Source: Lepidurus packardi (taxonomy: Eukaryota; Arthropoda; Branchiopoda; Notostraca; Triopsidae). From it: a stretch of DNA of 64,000 nucleotides. The notes under the pieces are model-generated. The model was not told the DNA's origin. It searched no databases and worked only from the letters and a program-made list of their open reading frames with translations. The DNA is taken from positions 186,001 through 250,000 of the forward strand of contig JAKZAN010000047.1 of assembly GCA_023053545.1 (NCBI GenBank), in the 5' to 3' direction. Positions 12,961 through 26,600 of this stretch are shown here, piece by piece (within the stretch, counting starts at the first letter, position 1; each line of letters begins with the position of its first letter). A program made the translations under genes and the position numbers.

Positions 12961-15900
12961 TTCAGTCCGTAAGGAATTAATTTAGTCCGTAAGGAATTAA
13001 TTCAATCCGTAAGGAATTAAATCAATCCGGAAGGAATTAATTCAGTCCGTAAGAAATTAATTCAGCCCGTAAGGAACTAAATAAATTCCCAAAGGAATTA
13101 ATTTGTTCCGTAAGGAATTAATTCATTCTGTAAGGAATTAATTTAGTCTGTAAGGAATTAATTCAATCCGTAAGGAATTAATTCAATCCGTAAGGAATTA
13201 ATTCAATCCGTAAGGAATTAATTCAGTCCGTAAGGAATTAATTCAATCCGTAAGGAATTAATTCAATCCGTAAGGAATTAATTCATTCCCTAAGGAATTA
13301 ATTCAGTCCGTAAGGAATTAATTCAGTCCGTAAGGAATTAATTCAATCCGTAAGGAATTAAATCAATCCGTAAGGAATTAATTCAGTCCGTAAGAAATTA
13401 ATTCAGCCCGTAAGGAACTAAATAAATTCCCAAAGGAATTAATTTGTTCCGTAAGGAATTAATTCATTCTGTAAGGAATTAATTCAGTCTGTAAGGAATT
13501 AATTCAGTCCGTAAGGAATTAATTCAGTCCGTAAGGAATTAATTCAATCCGTAAGGAATTAATTCAGTAAGTAAGGAATTATTTCAGTCCGTAAGGAATT
13601 GATTCAGTCGGTAATGAATTAATTCAGTCCGTAAGAAAGTAATTCAGCCCGTAAGGAATTAATTCATTCCCTAAGGAATTAATTCAGTCCGTAAGGAATT
13701 AATTCAATCCGTAAAGAATTAATTCAGTCCGTAAGGAACTAATTCAGTCCGTAAAGAAATAATTCAGTCCGTAATGAATTAATTCAGTCCGTAAGAAATT
13801 AATTCAGCCCGTAAGGAATTAATTAATTCCCTAAGGAATTAATTTGGTCGGTAAGGAATTAATTCATTCCGTTAAGAATTAATTCAATCTGTAAGGAATT
13901 AATTCAATCCGTACGGAATTAATTCAGTCCGTAAGGAATTAATTCAGTCCGTAAGGAATTAATTCATTCCGTAAGGAATTTATTATGTTAGTAAGGAATT
14001 AATTCAGTCCGTAAGGAATTATTTCAGTCCGTAAGGAATTAATTCAATCCGTAAGGAATTAATTCAATCCGTAAGGATTTAATTCAATCCGTAAGGAATT
14101 AATTCCGTCCGTAAGGAATTAATTCAGTCCGGAAGGTATTAATTCAATCCGTAATGAATTAATTCAGTCCGAAAGGAATTAATTAAGTCCGTAAGGAATT
14201 GATTCAGTCCGTAAGGAATTAACTCAGTCCATTAATTAATTAATTCAGTCCGTAAGGAATTTATTCAGTCCGTAAGGAATTAATTCAGTCCGTAAGGAAT
14301 TAATTCAATCCGTAAGGAATTAATTCAATCCGTAAGGAATTAATTCAGTCCGTAAGGAATTAATTCAGTCCATAAGGAATTAATTCAATCCGTAAATAAT
14401 TAATTAAATCCGTAACGAATTAATTCCGTCCGTAAGGAATTAATTCAGTCCGTAAGGAATTATTTCAATCCGTAATGAATTAATTCATTCCATTAATTAA
14501 TTAATTCAGTACGTAAATAATTAATTCAATCCGTAAGGAACTAATTCAGTCCGTAAGGAACTAATTCAGTCCGTAATGTATTAATTCAGTCCGTAAGAAA
14601 TTAATTCAGCCCGTAAGGAATTAATTAATTCCCTAAGGAATTAATTTGTCCGTAAGGAATTAATTCATTCCGTTAAGAATTAATTCAGTCCGTAAGGAAT
14701 TAATTCAATCCGTAAGGAATTAATTCATTCCGTAAGGAATTAATTCAGTCCGTAAGGAATTAATTCAATCCGTAATGAATTAATTCAGTCCATTAATTAA
14801 TTAATTCAGTACGTAAATAATTAATTCAGTCCGTAAGGATTTAATTCAGTCCGTAAGGAATTAATTCAGTCCGTAAGGAATTGATTCAGTCGGTAAGGAA
14901 TTAATTCAGTCCGTAAGAAAGTAATTCAGCCCGTAAGGGATTAATTCATTCCCTAAGGAATTAATTCAGTCCGTAAGGAATTAATTCAATCCGTAAAGAA
15001 TTAATTCAGTCCGTAAGGAACTAATTCAGTCCGTAAGGAACTAATTCAGTCCGTAATGTATTAATTCAGTACGTAAGAAATTAATTCAGCCCGTAAGGAA
15101 TTAATTAATTCCCTAAGGAATTAATTTGGTCGGTAAGGAATTAATTCATTCCGTTAAGAATTAATTCAGTCTGTAAGGTATTAATTCAATCCGTAAGGAA
15201 TTAATTCAGTCCGTAAGGAATTAATTCAATCCGTAAGGAATTAATTCAGTCCGTAAGGAATTAATTCATTCCGTAAGGAATTTATTATGTTAGTAAGGAA
15301 TTAATTCAGTCCGTTAGGAACTAATTCAGTCCGTAATGTATTAATGCAGTCCGTAAGAAATAATTTCAGCCCGTAAGGAATTAATTCAATCTCTAAGGAA
15401 TTAATTTGGTCCGTAAAGTATTAATTCATTCCGTTAAGAATTAATTCATTCTGTAAGGAATTAATTGAATCCGTAAGGAATTTATTCAGTCCGTAAGGAA
15501 TTAATTCAATCCGTAAGGAATTAATTCCGTCCGTAAGGAATTAATTCAGTCCGGAAGGTATTATTTCAATCCGTAATGAATTAATTCAGTCCGTAAGGAA
15601 TTAATTCACTCCGAAAGGAATTAATTAAGTCCGTAAGGAATTGATTCAGTCCGTAAGGAATTAACTCAGTCCATTAATTAATTAATTCAGTCCGTAAATA
15701 ATTAACTCAGTCCATTAATTAATTAATTCAGTCCGTAAGGAATTTATTCAGTCCGTAAGGCATTAATTCAGTCCGTAAGGAATTAATTCAATCCGTAATT
15801 AATTAATTCAATCCGTAAGGAATTAATTCAGTCCGTAAGGAATTAATTCAGTCCGTAAGGAATTAATTCAATCCGTAAATAATTAATTAAATCCGTAAGG

Positions 15901-17282
15901 AATTAATTCCGTCCGTGAGGAATTAATTCAATCCGTAAGGAATTAATTCAATCCGTAAGGAATAAATTCAGTCCGTAAGGAATTAATTCAGTCCGTAAGG
16001 AATTAATTCAATCCGTAAGGAATTAATTCATTCCGTAAGGAATTAATTCAGTCCGTAAGGAATTAATTCAATCCGTAATGAATTAATTCAGTCCATTAAT
16101 TAATTAATTCAGTACGTAAATAATTAATTCAGTCCGTAAGGATTTAATTCAGTCCGTAAGGAATTAATTCAGTCCGTAAGGAATTGATTCAGTCGGTAAG
16201 GAATTAATTCAGTCCGTAAGAAAGTAATTCAGCCCGTAAGGAATTAATTCATTCCCTAAGGAATTAATACAGTCCGTAAATAATTAATTAAATCCGTAAC
16301 AAATTAATTCCGTCCGTAATGAATTAATTCAGTCCATTAATTAATTAATTCAGTACGTAAATAATTAATTCAATCCGTAAGGATTTAATTCATTCCGTAA
16401 GGAATTAATTCAGTCCGTAATGTATTAATGCAGTCCGTAAGAAATAAATTCAGCCCGTAAGGAATTAATTCAATCTCTAAGGAATTAATTAAGTCCGTAA
16501 GGAATTGATTCAATCCGTAAGGAATTAGTTCAGTCCGTAAGGAATTAATTCAGTCCGTAAGGAATTAATTCAATCCGAAAGGAATTAATTCAATCCGTCA
16601 GGAATAAATTCAGTCCGTAAGGAATTAATTCAGTCCGTAAGGAATTAATTCAATCCGTAAGGAATTAATTCAGTCCGTAAGGAATTAATTCAGCCCGTAA
16701 GGAATTAATTAATTCCCTAAGGAATTAATTTGGTCCGTAAGGAATTAATTCATTCCGTTAAGAATTAATTCAGTCTCTAAGGAATTAATTCAATCCGTAA
16801 GGAATTAATTCAGTCCGTAAGGAATTATTTCAGTCCGTAAGGAATTAATTCAATCCGTAAGGAATTTATTCAGTCCGTAAGGAATTAATTCAGTCCGTAA
16901 GGAATTAATTCAATCCGTAAGGAATTAATTCAGTCCGTAAGGAATTAATTCAATCCGTAATGAATTAATTCAGTCCATTAATGAATTAATTCAGTCCGTA
17001 AGGAATTATTTCAGTCCGTAAGGAATTAATTCAATCCGTAAGGAATTAATTCAATCCGTAAGGAATTAATTCAGTCCGTAAGGAATTAATTCAATCCGTA
17101 AGGAATTAATTCAATCCGTAAGGAATTAATTCAATCCGTAAGGAATTAATTCATTCCCTAAGGAATTAATTCAGTCCGTAAGGAATTAATTCAGTCTGTA
17201 AGGAATTAATTCAATCCGTAAGGAATTAAATCAATCCGTAAGGAATTAATTCAGTCCGTAAGAAATTAATTCAGCCCGTAAG

Positions 17283-20200
17283 GAACTAAATAAATTCCCA
17301 AAGGAATTAATTTGTTCCGTAAGGAATTAATTCATTCTGTAAGGAATTAATTCAGTCTGTAAGGAATTAATTCAGTCCGTAAGGAATTAATTCAGTCCGT
17401 AAGGAATTAATTCAATCCATAAGGATTTAATTCAGTAAGTAAGGAATTAATTCAGTCCGTAAGGAATTGATTCAGTCGGTAATGAATTAATTCAGTCCGT
17501 AAGAAAGTAATTCAGCCCGTAAGGAATTAATTCATTCCCTAAGGAATTAATTCAGCCCGTAAGGAATTAATTCAATCCGTAAAGAATTAATTCAGTCCGT
17601 AAGGAACTAATTCAGTCCGTAAGGAACTAATTCAGTCCGTAATGTATTAATTCAGTCCGTAAGGAATTAATTCAGTCCGTAAGGAATTAATTCATTCCGT
17701 AAGAAATTTATTATGTTAGTAAGGAATTAATTCAGTCCGTAAGGAACTAATTCAGTCCGTAATGTATTAATGCAGTCCGTAAGAAATAAATTCAGCCCGT
17801 AAGGAATTAATTCAATCTCTAAGGAATTAATTTGGTCCGTTAAGTATTTATTCATTCCATTAAGAATTAATTCATTCTGTAAGGAATTAATTCATTCCGT
17901 AAGGAATTTATTCAGTCCGTAAGGAATTAATTCAGCCCGTAAGGAATTAATTAATTCCCTAAGGAATTAATTTGGTCCGTAAGGAATTAATTCATTCCGT
18001 TAAGAATTAATTCAGTCTCTAAGGAATTAATTCAATCCGTAAGGAATTAATTCAGTCCGTAAGGAATTATTTCAGTCCGTAAGGAATTAATTCAATCCGT
18101 AAGGAATTTATTCAGTCCGTAAGGAATTAATTCAGTCCGTAAGGAATTAATTCAATCCGTAAGGAATTAATTCAGTCCGTAAGGAATTAATTCAATCCGT
18201 AAGGAATTAATTCAATCCGTAAGGAATTAAATCAATCCGTAAGGAATTAATTCAGTCCGTAAGAAATTAATTCAGCCCGTAAGGAACTAAATAAATTCCC
18301 AAAGGAATTAATTTGTTCCGTAAGGAATTAATTCATTCTGAAAGGAATTAATTCAGTCTGTAAGGAATTAATTCAGTCCGTAAGGAATTAATTCAGTCCG
18401 TAAGGAATTAATTCAATCCATAAGGATTTAATTCAGTAAGTAAGGAATTAATTCAGTCCGTAAGGAATTGATTCAGTCGGTAATGAATTAATTCAGTCCG
18501 TAAGAAAGTAATTCAGCCCGTAAGGAATTAATTCATTCCCTAAGGAATTAATTCAGTCCGTAAGGAATTAATTCAATCCGTAAAGAATTAATTCAGTCCG
18601 TAAGGAACTAATTCAGTCCGTATTTAACTAATTCAGTCCGTAATGTATTAATTCAGTCCGTAAGGAATTAATTCAGTCCGTAAGGAATTAATTCATTCCG
18701 TAAGAAATTTATTATGTTAGTAAGGAATTAATTCAGTCCGTAAGGAACTAATTCAGTCCGTAATGTATTAATGCAGTCCGTAAGAAATAAATTCAGCCCG
18801 TAAGGAATTAATTCAATCTCTAAGGAATTAATTTGGTCCGTTAAGTATTAATTCATTCCGTTAAGAATTAATTCATTCTGTAAGGAATTAATTCATTCCG
18901 TAAGGAATTTATTCAGTTCGTAAGGAATTAATTCAGCCCGTAAGGAATTAATTAATTCCCTAAGGAATTAATTTGGTCCGTAAGGAATTAATTCATTCCG
19001 TTAAGAATTAATTCAGTCTCTAAGGAATTAATTCAATCCGTAAGGAATTAATTCAGTCCGTAAGGAATTATTTCAGTCCGTAAGGAATTAATTCAATCCG
19101 TAAGGAATTTATTCAGTCCGTAAGGAATTAATTCAGTCCGTAAGGAATTAATTCAATCCGTAAGGAATTAATTCAGTCCGTAAGGAATTAATTCAATCCG
19201 TAAGGAATTAATTCAATCCGTAAGGAATTAAATCAATCCGTAAGGAATTAATTCAGTCCGTAAGAAATTAATTCAGCCCGTAAGGAACTAAATAAATTCC
19301 CAAAGGAATTAATTTGTTCCGTAAGGAATTAATTCATTCTGTAAGGAATTAATTCAGTCTGTAAGGAATTAATTCAGTCCGTAAGGAATTAATTCAGTCC
19401 GTAAGGAATTAATTCAATCCATAAGGATTTAATTCAGTAAGTAAGGAATTAATTCAGTCCGTAAGGAATTGATTCAGTCGGTAATGAATTAATTCAGTCC
19501 GTAAGAAAGTAATTCAGCCCGTAAGGAATTAATTCATTCCCTAAGGAATTAATTCAGTCCGTAAGGAATTAATTCAATCCGTAAAGAATTAATTCAGTCC
19601 GTAAGGAACTAATTCAGTCCGTAATTAACTAATTCAGTCCGTAATGTATTAATTCAGTCCGTAAGGAATTAATTCAGTCCGTAAGGAATTAATTCATTCC
19701 GTAAGAAATTTATTATGTTAGTAAGGAATTAATTCAGTCCGTAAGGAACTAATTCAGTCCGTAATGTATTAATGCAGTCCGTAAGAAATAAATTCAGCCC
19801 GTAAGGAATTAATTCAATCTCTAAGGAATTAATTTGGTCCGTTAAGTATTAATTCATTCCGTTAAGAATTAATTCATTCTGTAAGGAATTAATTCATTCC
19901 GTAAGGAATTTATTCAGTTCGTAAGGAATTAATTCAGCCCGTAAGGAATTAATTAATTCCCTAAGGAATTAATTTGGTCCGTAAGGAATTAATTCATTCC
20001 GTTAAGAATTAATTCAGTCTCTAAGGAATTAATTCAATCCGTAAGGAATTAATTCAGTCCGTAAGGAATTATTTCAGTCCGTAAGGAATTAATTCAATCC
20101 GTAAGGAATTTATTCAGTCCGTAAGGAATTAATTCAGTCCTTAAGGAATTAATTCAATCCGTAAGGAATTAATTCAGTCCGTAAGGAATTAATTCAATCC

Positions 20201-20606
20201 GTAATGAATTAATTCAGCCCATTAATGAATTAATTCAGTCCGTAAGGAATTAATTCAGTCCGTAAGGAATTAATTCAGTCCGTAAGGAATTAATTCAATC
20301 CGTAAGGAATTTATTCAGTCCGTAAGGAATTAATTCAGTCCGTAATGAATTAATTCAATCCGTAAGGAATTAATTCAATCCGTAAGGAATTAATTCAGTC
20401 CGTAAGGAATTAATTCAATCCGTAAGGAATTAATTCAATCCGTAAGGAATTAATTCAATCCGTAAGGAATGAATTCATTCCCTAAGGAATTAATTCAGTC
20501 CGTAAGGAATTAATTCAGTCCGTAAGGAATTAATTCAATCCGTAAGGAATTAAATCAATCCGTAAGGAATTAATTCAGTCCGTAAGAAATTAATTCAGCC
20601 CGTAAG
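17283..20606. repeat. 1,001-bp higher-order repeat, tandem
   Basis: The tag GAACTAAATA begins at 17,283, 18,284, 19,285 and 20,607. The first two intervals are exactly 1,001 bp and the third is 1,322 bp. A length of 1,001 fits 49 monomers of 20 bp plus one of 21 bp, and each unit does contain a 21-bp monomer (TTCCGTAAGG after TTTG). Units differ by single changes such as AAAGG for TAAGG near 18,350 and TATTTAACTA or TAATTAACTA for TAAGGAACTA near 18,620 and 19,622. This is the cleanest HOR in the window. Confidence 0.85.
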
Positions 20607-23600
20607 GAACTAAATAAATTCCCAAAGGAATTAATTTGTTCCGTAAGGAATTAATTCATTCTGTAAGGAATTAATTCAGTCTGTAAGGAATTAATTCAGT
20701 CCGTAAGGAATTAATTCAGTCCGTAAGGAATTAATTCAATCCATAAAGATTTAATTCAGTAAGTAAGGAATTAATTCAGTCCGTAAGGAATTGATTCAGT
20801 CGGTAATGAATTAATTCAGTCCGTAAGAAAGTAATTCAGCCCGTAAGGAATTAATTCATTCCCTAAGGAATTAATTCAGTCCGTAAGGAATTAATTCAAT
20901 CCGTAAAGAATTAATTCAGTCCGTAAGGAACTAATTCAGTCCGTAAGGAACTAATTCAGTCCGTAAGGAACTAATTCAGTCCGTAATGTATTAATTCAGT
21001 CCGTAAGGAATTAATTCAGTCCGTAAGGAATTAATTCATTCCGTAAGAAATTTATTATGTTAGTAAGGAATTAATTCAGTCCGTAAGGAACTAATTCAGT
21101 CCGTAATGTATTAATTCATTCCGTTAAGAATTAATTCATTCTGTAAGGAATTAATTCATTCCGTAAGGAATTTATTCAGTCCGTAAGGAATTAATTCAAT
21201 CCGTAAGGAATTAATTCAGTCCGGAAGGTATTATTTCAATCCGTAATTAATTAATTCAGTCCGTAAGGAATTAATTCACTCCGAAAGGAATTAATTAAGT
21301 CCGTAAGGAATTGATTCAGTCCGTAAGGAATTAATTCAATCCGTAAATAATTAATTAAATCCCTAAGGAATTAATTCCGTCCGTGAGGAATTAATTCAGT
21401 CCGTAAGGAATTAAAACAATAAGTAATGAATTAATTCCGTCCATTAATTAATTAATTCAGTCCGTAAATAATTAATTCAGTCCGTAAGGATTTAATTCAT
21501 TCCGTAAATAATTAATTCAGTCCGTAAGGATTTAACTCATTCCGTAAGGAATTAATTCAGTCCGTAATTAATTAATTCAGTCTGTAAGGAATTAATTCAA
21601 TCCGTAATGAATTAATTCAATCCGTAAGGAATTAATTCAATCCGTAAGGAATTAATTCATTCCGTAAGGAATTAATTCAGTCCGTAAGGAATTAATTCAA
21701 TCCGGAAGGAATTAATTCAATCCGTAAGGAATAAATTCAGTCCGTAAGGAATTAATTCAGTCCGTAAGGAATTAATTCAATCCGTAAGGAATTAATTCAT
21801 TCCGTAAGGAATTAATTCAGTCCGTAAGGAATTAATTAAATCCGTAAGGAATTAATTCATTCCGTAAGGAATTAATTCAGTCCGTAAGGAATTTATTCAA
21901 TCCGTAATGAATTAATTCAGTCCATTAATTAATTAATTCAGTACGTAAATAATTAATTCAGTCCGTAAGGAATTAATTCAGTCCGTAAGGAATTGATTCA
22001 GTCGGTAAGGAATTAATTCAGTCCGTAAGAAAGTAATTCAGCCCGTAAGGAATTAATTCATTCCCTAAGGAATTAATACAGTCCGTAAATAATGAATTAA
22101 ATCCGTAACGAATTAATTCCGTCCGTAAGGAATTAATTCAGTCCGTAAGGAATTATTTCAATCCGTAATGAATTAATTCAGTCCATTAATTAATTAATTC
22201 AGTCCGTAAGGAATTGATTCAGTCCGTAAGGAATTAATTCAGTCCGTAAGGAATTAATTCAATCCGTAAGGAATTAATTCAATCCGTAAGGAATTAATTC
22301 AGTCCGTAAGGAATTAATTCAGTCCAAAAGGAATTAATTCAATCCGTAATGAAATAATTCAGTCCATTAATTAATTAATTCAGTCCGTAAGGAATTAATT
22401 CAGTAAGTAAGGAATTAATTCAGTCCGTAAGGAATTAATTTAGTCCGTAAGAAATTAATTCAGCACGTAAGGAATTAATTCATTCCCAAAGGAATTAATT
22501 CGGTCCGTAAGGAATTAATTCATACCGTTAAGAATTAATTCAGTCCGTAAGGAATTAATTCAATCCGTAAGGAATTAATTCAGTCCGTAAGGAATTAATT
22601 CATTCCGTAAGGAATTTATTATGTTAGTAAGGAATTAATTCAGTCCGTAAGGAACTAATTCAGTCCGTAATGTATTAATGCAGTCCGTAAGAAATAAATT
22701 CAGCCCGTAAGGAATTATTTCAATCTCTAAGGAATTAATTTGGTCCGTAAAGAATTAATTCATTCCGTTAAGAATTAATTCATTCTGTAAGGAATTAATT
22801 CAATCCGTAAGGAATTAATTCAGTACTTAAGGAATAAATTCAGTCCGTAAGGAATTAATTCAGTCCGTAAGGAATTAATTCAATCCGTAAGGAATTAATT
22901 CAGTCCGTAAGGAATTAACTCAGTCCGTAAGGGATTAATTCAGTCCGTAAGGAATTAATTAAGTCCGTAATGAATTGATTCAGTCCGTAAGGAATTAATT
23001 CAGTCCATTAATTAATTAATTCAGTACGTAAGGAATTAATTCAATCCTTAAGGAATTAATTCAGTCCGTAAGGAATTAACTCAGTCCGTAAGGGATTAAT
23101 TCAGTCCGTAAGGAATTAATTAAGTCCATAAGGAATTAATTCAATCCGTAAGGAATTAATTCAGTCCTTAAGTAATTTATTCAGTCCGTAAGGAATTAAT
23201 TCAATCCGTAATGAATCAATTCAGTCCATTAATTAATTAATTCAGTACGTAAATAATTAATTCAGCCCGTAAGGATTTAATTCAGTCCGTAAGGAATTAA
23301 TTCAGTCCGTAAGGAATTAATTCAGTCCGTAAGGAATTAATTCAATCCGTAAGGAATTAATTCAGTCCGTAAGAAATTAATTCAGCCCGTAAGGAATTAA
23401 TTAATTCCCTAAGGAATTAATTTGGTCCATAAGGAATTAATTCATTCCGTAAGGAATTAATTCATTCCGTAAGGAATTATTTCAGTCCGTAAGGAATGAA
23501 TTCAATCCGTAAGGAATTAATTCAGTCCGTAAGGAATTAATTCAGTCCGTGATGAATTAATTCAATCCGTAAGGAATTAATTCAATCCGTAAGGAATTAA

Positions 23601-26600
23601 TTCAGTCCTTAAGTAATTAATTCAGTCCGTAAGGAATTAATTCAATCCGTAATAAATCAATTCAGTCCATTAATTAATTAATTCAGCCCGTAAGGAATTA
23701 ATTCATTCCGTAAGGAATTAATTCATTCCGTAAGGAATTAATTCAGTCCGTAAGGAATTAATTCAGTCCGTTAGGAATTAATTCAGTCCGTAAGGAATTA
23801 ATTCAGTCCGTAAGAAAGTAATTCAGCCCGTAAGGAATTAATTCAGTCATTAAGGAATTAATTCAGTCCGTAAGGAATTAATTCTATCCGTAAAGAATTA
23901 ATTCAATCCGTAAGGAACTAATTCAGTCCGTAAGGAACTAATTCAGTCCGTAATGTATTAATTCAGTCCGTGAGAAATTAATTCAGCACGAAGGAATTAA
24001 TTAATTCACTAAGGAATTAATTTGGTCCGTAAGGAATCAATTCAATCCGTAAGGAATTAATTCAGTCCGTAAGGAATTAATTCAGTCCGTAAGGAGTTAA
24101 TTCAATCCGTAAGGAATTAATTCAATCCGTAAGGAATTAATTCAGTCCGTAAGGAATTAATTCAGCACGTAAGGAATTAATTCATTCCCAAAGGAATTAA
24201 TTCGGTCCGTAAGGAATTAATTCATACCGTTAAGAATTAATTCTGTCCGTAAGGAATTAATTCAATCCGTAAGGAATTAATTCAATCCGTAAGGAATTAA
24301 TTCAGTCCGTAAGGAATTAATTCAGTCCGTTAGAAATTAATTCAGTCCGTAAGGAATTAATTCAGTCCGTAAGAAAGTAATTCAGCCCGTAAGGAAGTTA
24401 ATTCATTCATTAAGGAATTAATTCAGTCCGTAAGGAATTAATTCTATCCGTAAAGAATTAATTCAGTCCGTAAGGAACTAATTCAGTCCGTAAGGAACTA
24501 ATTCAGTCCGTAATGTATTAACTCAGTCCTTGAGAAATTAATTCAGCCCATAAGGAATTAATTATTTCCCTAAGGAATTAATTTGGTCCGTAAGGAATCA
24601 ATTCAATCCGTAAGGAATTAATTCAGTCCGTAAAGAATTAATTCAGTCCGTGATGAATTAATTCAATCCGTAAGGAATTAATTCAATCCGTAAGGAATTA
24701 ATTCAGTCCTTAGGTAAGATCCGTAAGGAATTAATTCAGTCCGTAAGGAATTAATTCAATCCGTAAGGAATTAATTCAATCCGTAAGGAATTAATTCAGT
24801 CCGTAAGGAATTAATTCAGTCCGTAAGGAATTAATTCAATCCGTAATGAATTAATTCAGTCCATTAATTAATTAATTCAGTCCGTAAGGAATTAATTCAG
24901 TAAGTAAGGAATTAATTCAGTAAGTAAGGAATTAATTCAGTCCGTAAGGAATTAATTCAGTCCGTAAGAAATTAATTCAGCACGTAAGGAATTAGTTCAT
25001 TCCCAAAGGTATTAATTCGGTCCGTAAGGAATTAATTCATACCGTTAAGAATTAATTCAGTCCGTAAGGAATTAATTCAATCCGTAAGGAATTAATTCAG
25101 TCCGTAAGGAATTAATTCATTCCGTAAGGAATTTATTATGTTAGTAAGGAATTAATTCAGTCCGTAAGGAACTAATTCAGTCTGTAAGGAATTAATTCAC
25201 TCCGTAAGGAATAAATTCAGTCCGTAAGGAATTAATTCAGTCCGTAAGGAATTAATTCAATCCGTAAGGAATTAATTCAGTCCGTAAGGAATTAACTCGG
25301 TCCGTAAGGAATTAATTCAGTCCGTAAGGAATTAATTAATTCCGTAAGGAATTGATTCAGTCCGTAAGGAATTAATTCAGTCCATTAATTAATTAATTCA
25401 GTACGTAAGGAATTATTTCAATCCGTAAGGAATTAATTCAGTCCGTATGGAATTAACTCAGTCCGTAAGGGATTAATTCAGTCCGTAAGGAATTAATTCA
25501 GTAAGTAAGGAATTAATTCAGTCCGTAAGGAATTAATTCAGTCCGTAAGAAATTAATTCAGTCCGTAAGAAATTAATTCAGCACGTAAGGAATTAATTCA
25601 GTAAGTAAGGAATTAATTCAGTCCGTAAGGAATTAATTCAGTCCGTAAGAAATTAATTCAGCACGTAAGGAATTAATTCATTCCCAAAGGAATTAATTCG
25701 GTCCGTAAGGAATTAATTCATACCGTTAAGAATTAATTCTGTCCGTAAGGAATTAATTCAATCCGTAAGGAATTAATTCAATCCGTAAGGAATTAATTCA
25801 GTCCGTAAGGAATTAATTCAGTCCGTTAGAAATTAATTCAGTCCGTAAGGAATTAATTCAGTCCGTAAGAAAGTAATTCAGCCCGTAAGGAAGTTAATTC
25901 ATTCATTAAGGAATTAATTCAGTCCGTAAGGAATTAATTCTATCCGTAAAGAATTAATTCAGTCCGTAAGGAACTAATTCAGTCCGTAAGGAACTAATTC
26001 AGTCCGTAATGTATTAACTCAGTCCTTGAGAAATTAATTCAGCCCATAAGGAATTAATTATTTCCCTAAGGAATTAATTTGGTCCGTAAGGAATCAATTC
26101 AATCCGTAAGGAATTAATTCAGTCCGTAAAGAATTAATTCAGTCCGTGATGAATTAATTCAATCCGTAAGGAATTAATTCAATCCGTAAGGAATTAATTC
26201 AGTCCTTAGGTAATTAATTCAGTCCGTAAGGAATTAATTCAATCCGTAATGAATCAATTCAGTCCATTAATTAATTAATTCAGTACGTAAATAATTAATT
26301 CAGTCCGTAAGGATTTAATTCAATTGTAAGGAATTAATTAATTCCCTAAGGAATTAATTTGGTCCGTAAGGAACTAATTCATTCCGTAAGGAATTAATTC
26401 ATTCCGTAAGGAATTAATTCAGTCTGTAAGGAATTAATTCAATCCGTAAGGAATTAATTCAGTCCGTAAGGAATTAATTCAGTCCGTAAGGAATTAATTC
26501 AATCCGTAATGAATTAATTCAGTCCATTAATTAATTAATTCAGTCCGTAAGGAATTAATTCAGTAAGTAAGGAATTAATTCAGTAAGTAAGGAACTAATT

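Larger units (their letters stand above)
5825..21300. repeat. Satellite zone II with a duplicated block of about 5 kb
   Basis: Zone II is marked by GGAACTAAATAAA followed by TTCCCAAAGGAATTAATTTG, by TCGGTAATG and by TTATGTTAGTAAGG. The tag GAACTAAATA lies at 5,943, 10,151, 11,713, 13,415, 17,283, 18,284, 19,285 and 20,607. The stretch from about 5,825 to 10,945 recurs from about 13,297 to 18,080. The offset is 7,472 bp at first and 7,132 bp after a 340-bp (17-monomer) loss in the second copy near 14,010. Boundaries are approximate and were read by following variant monomers. Confidence 0.75.
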
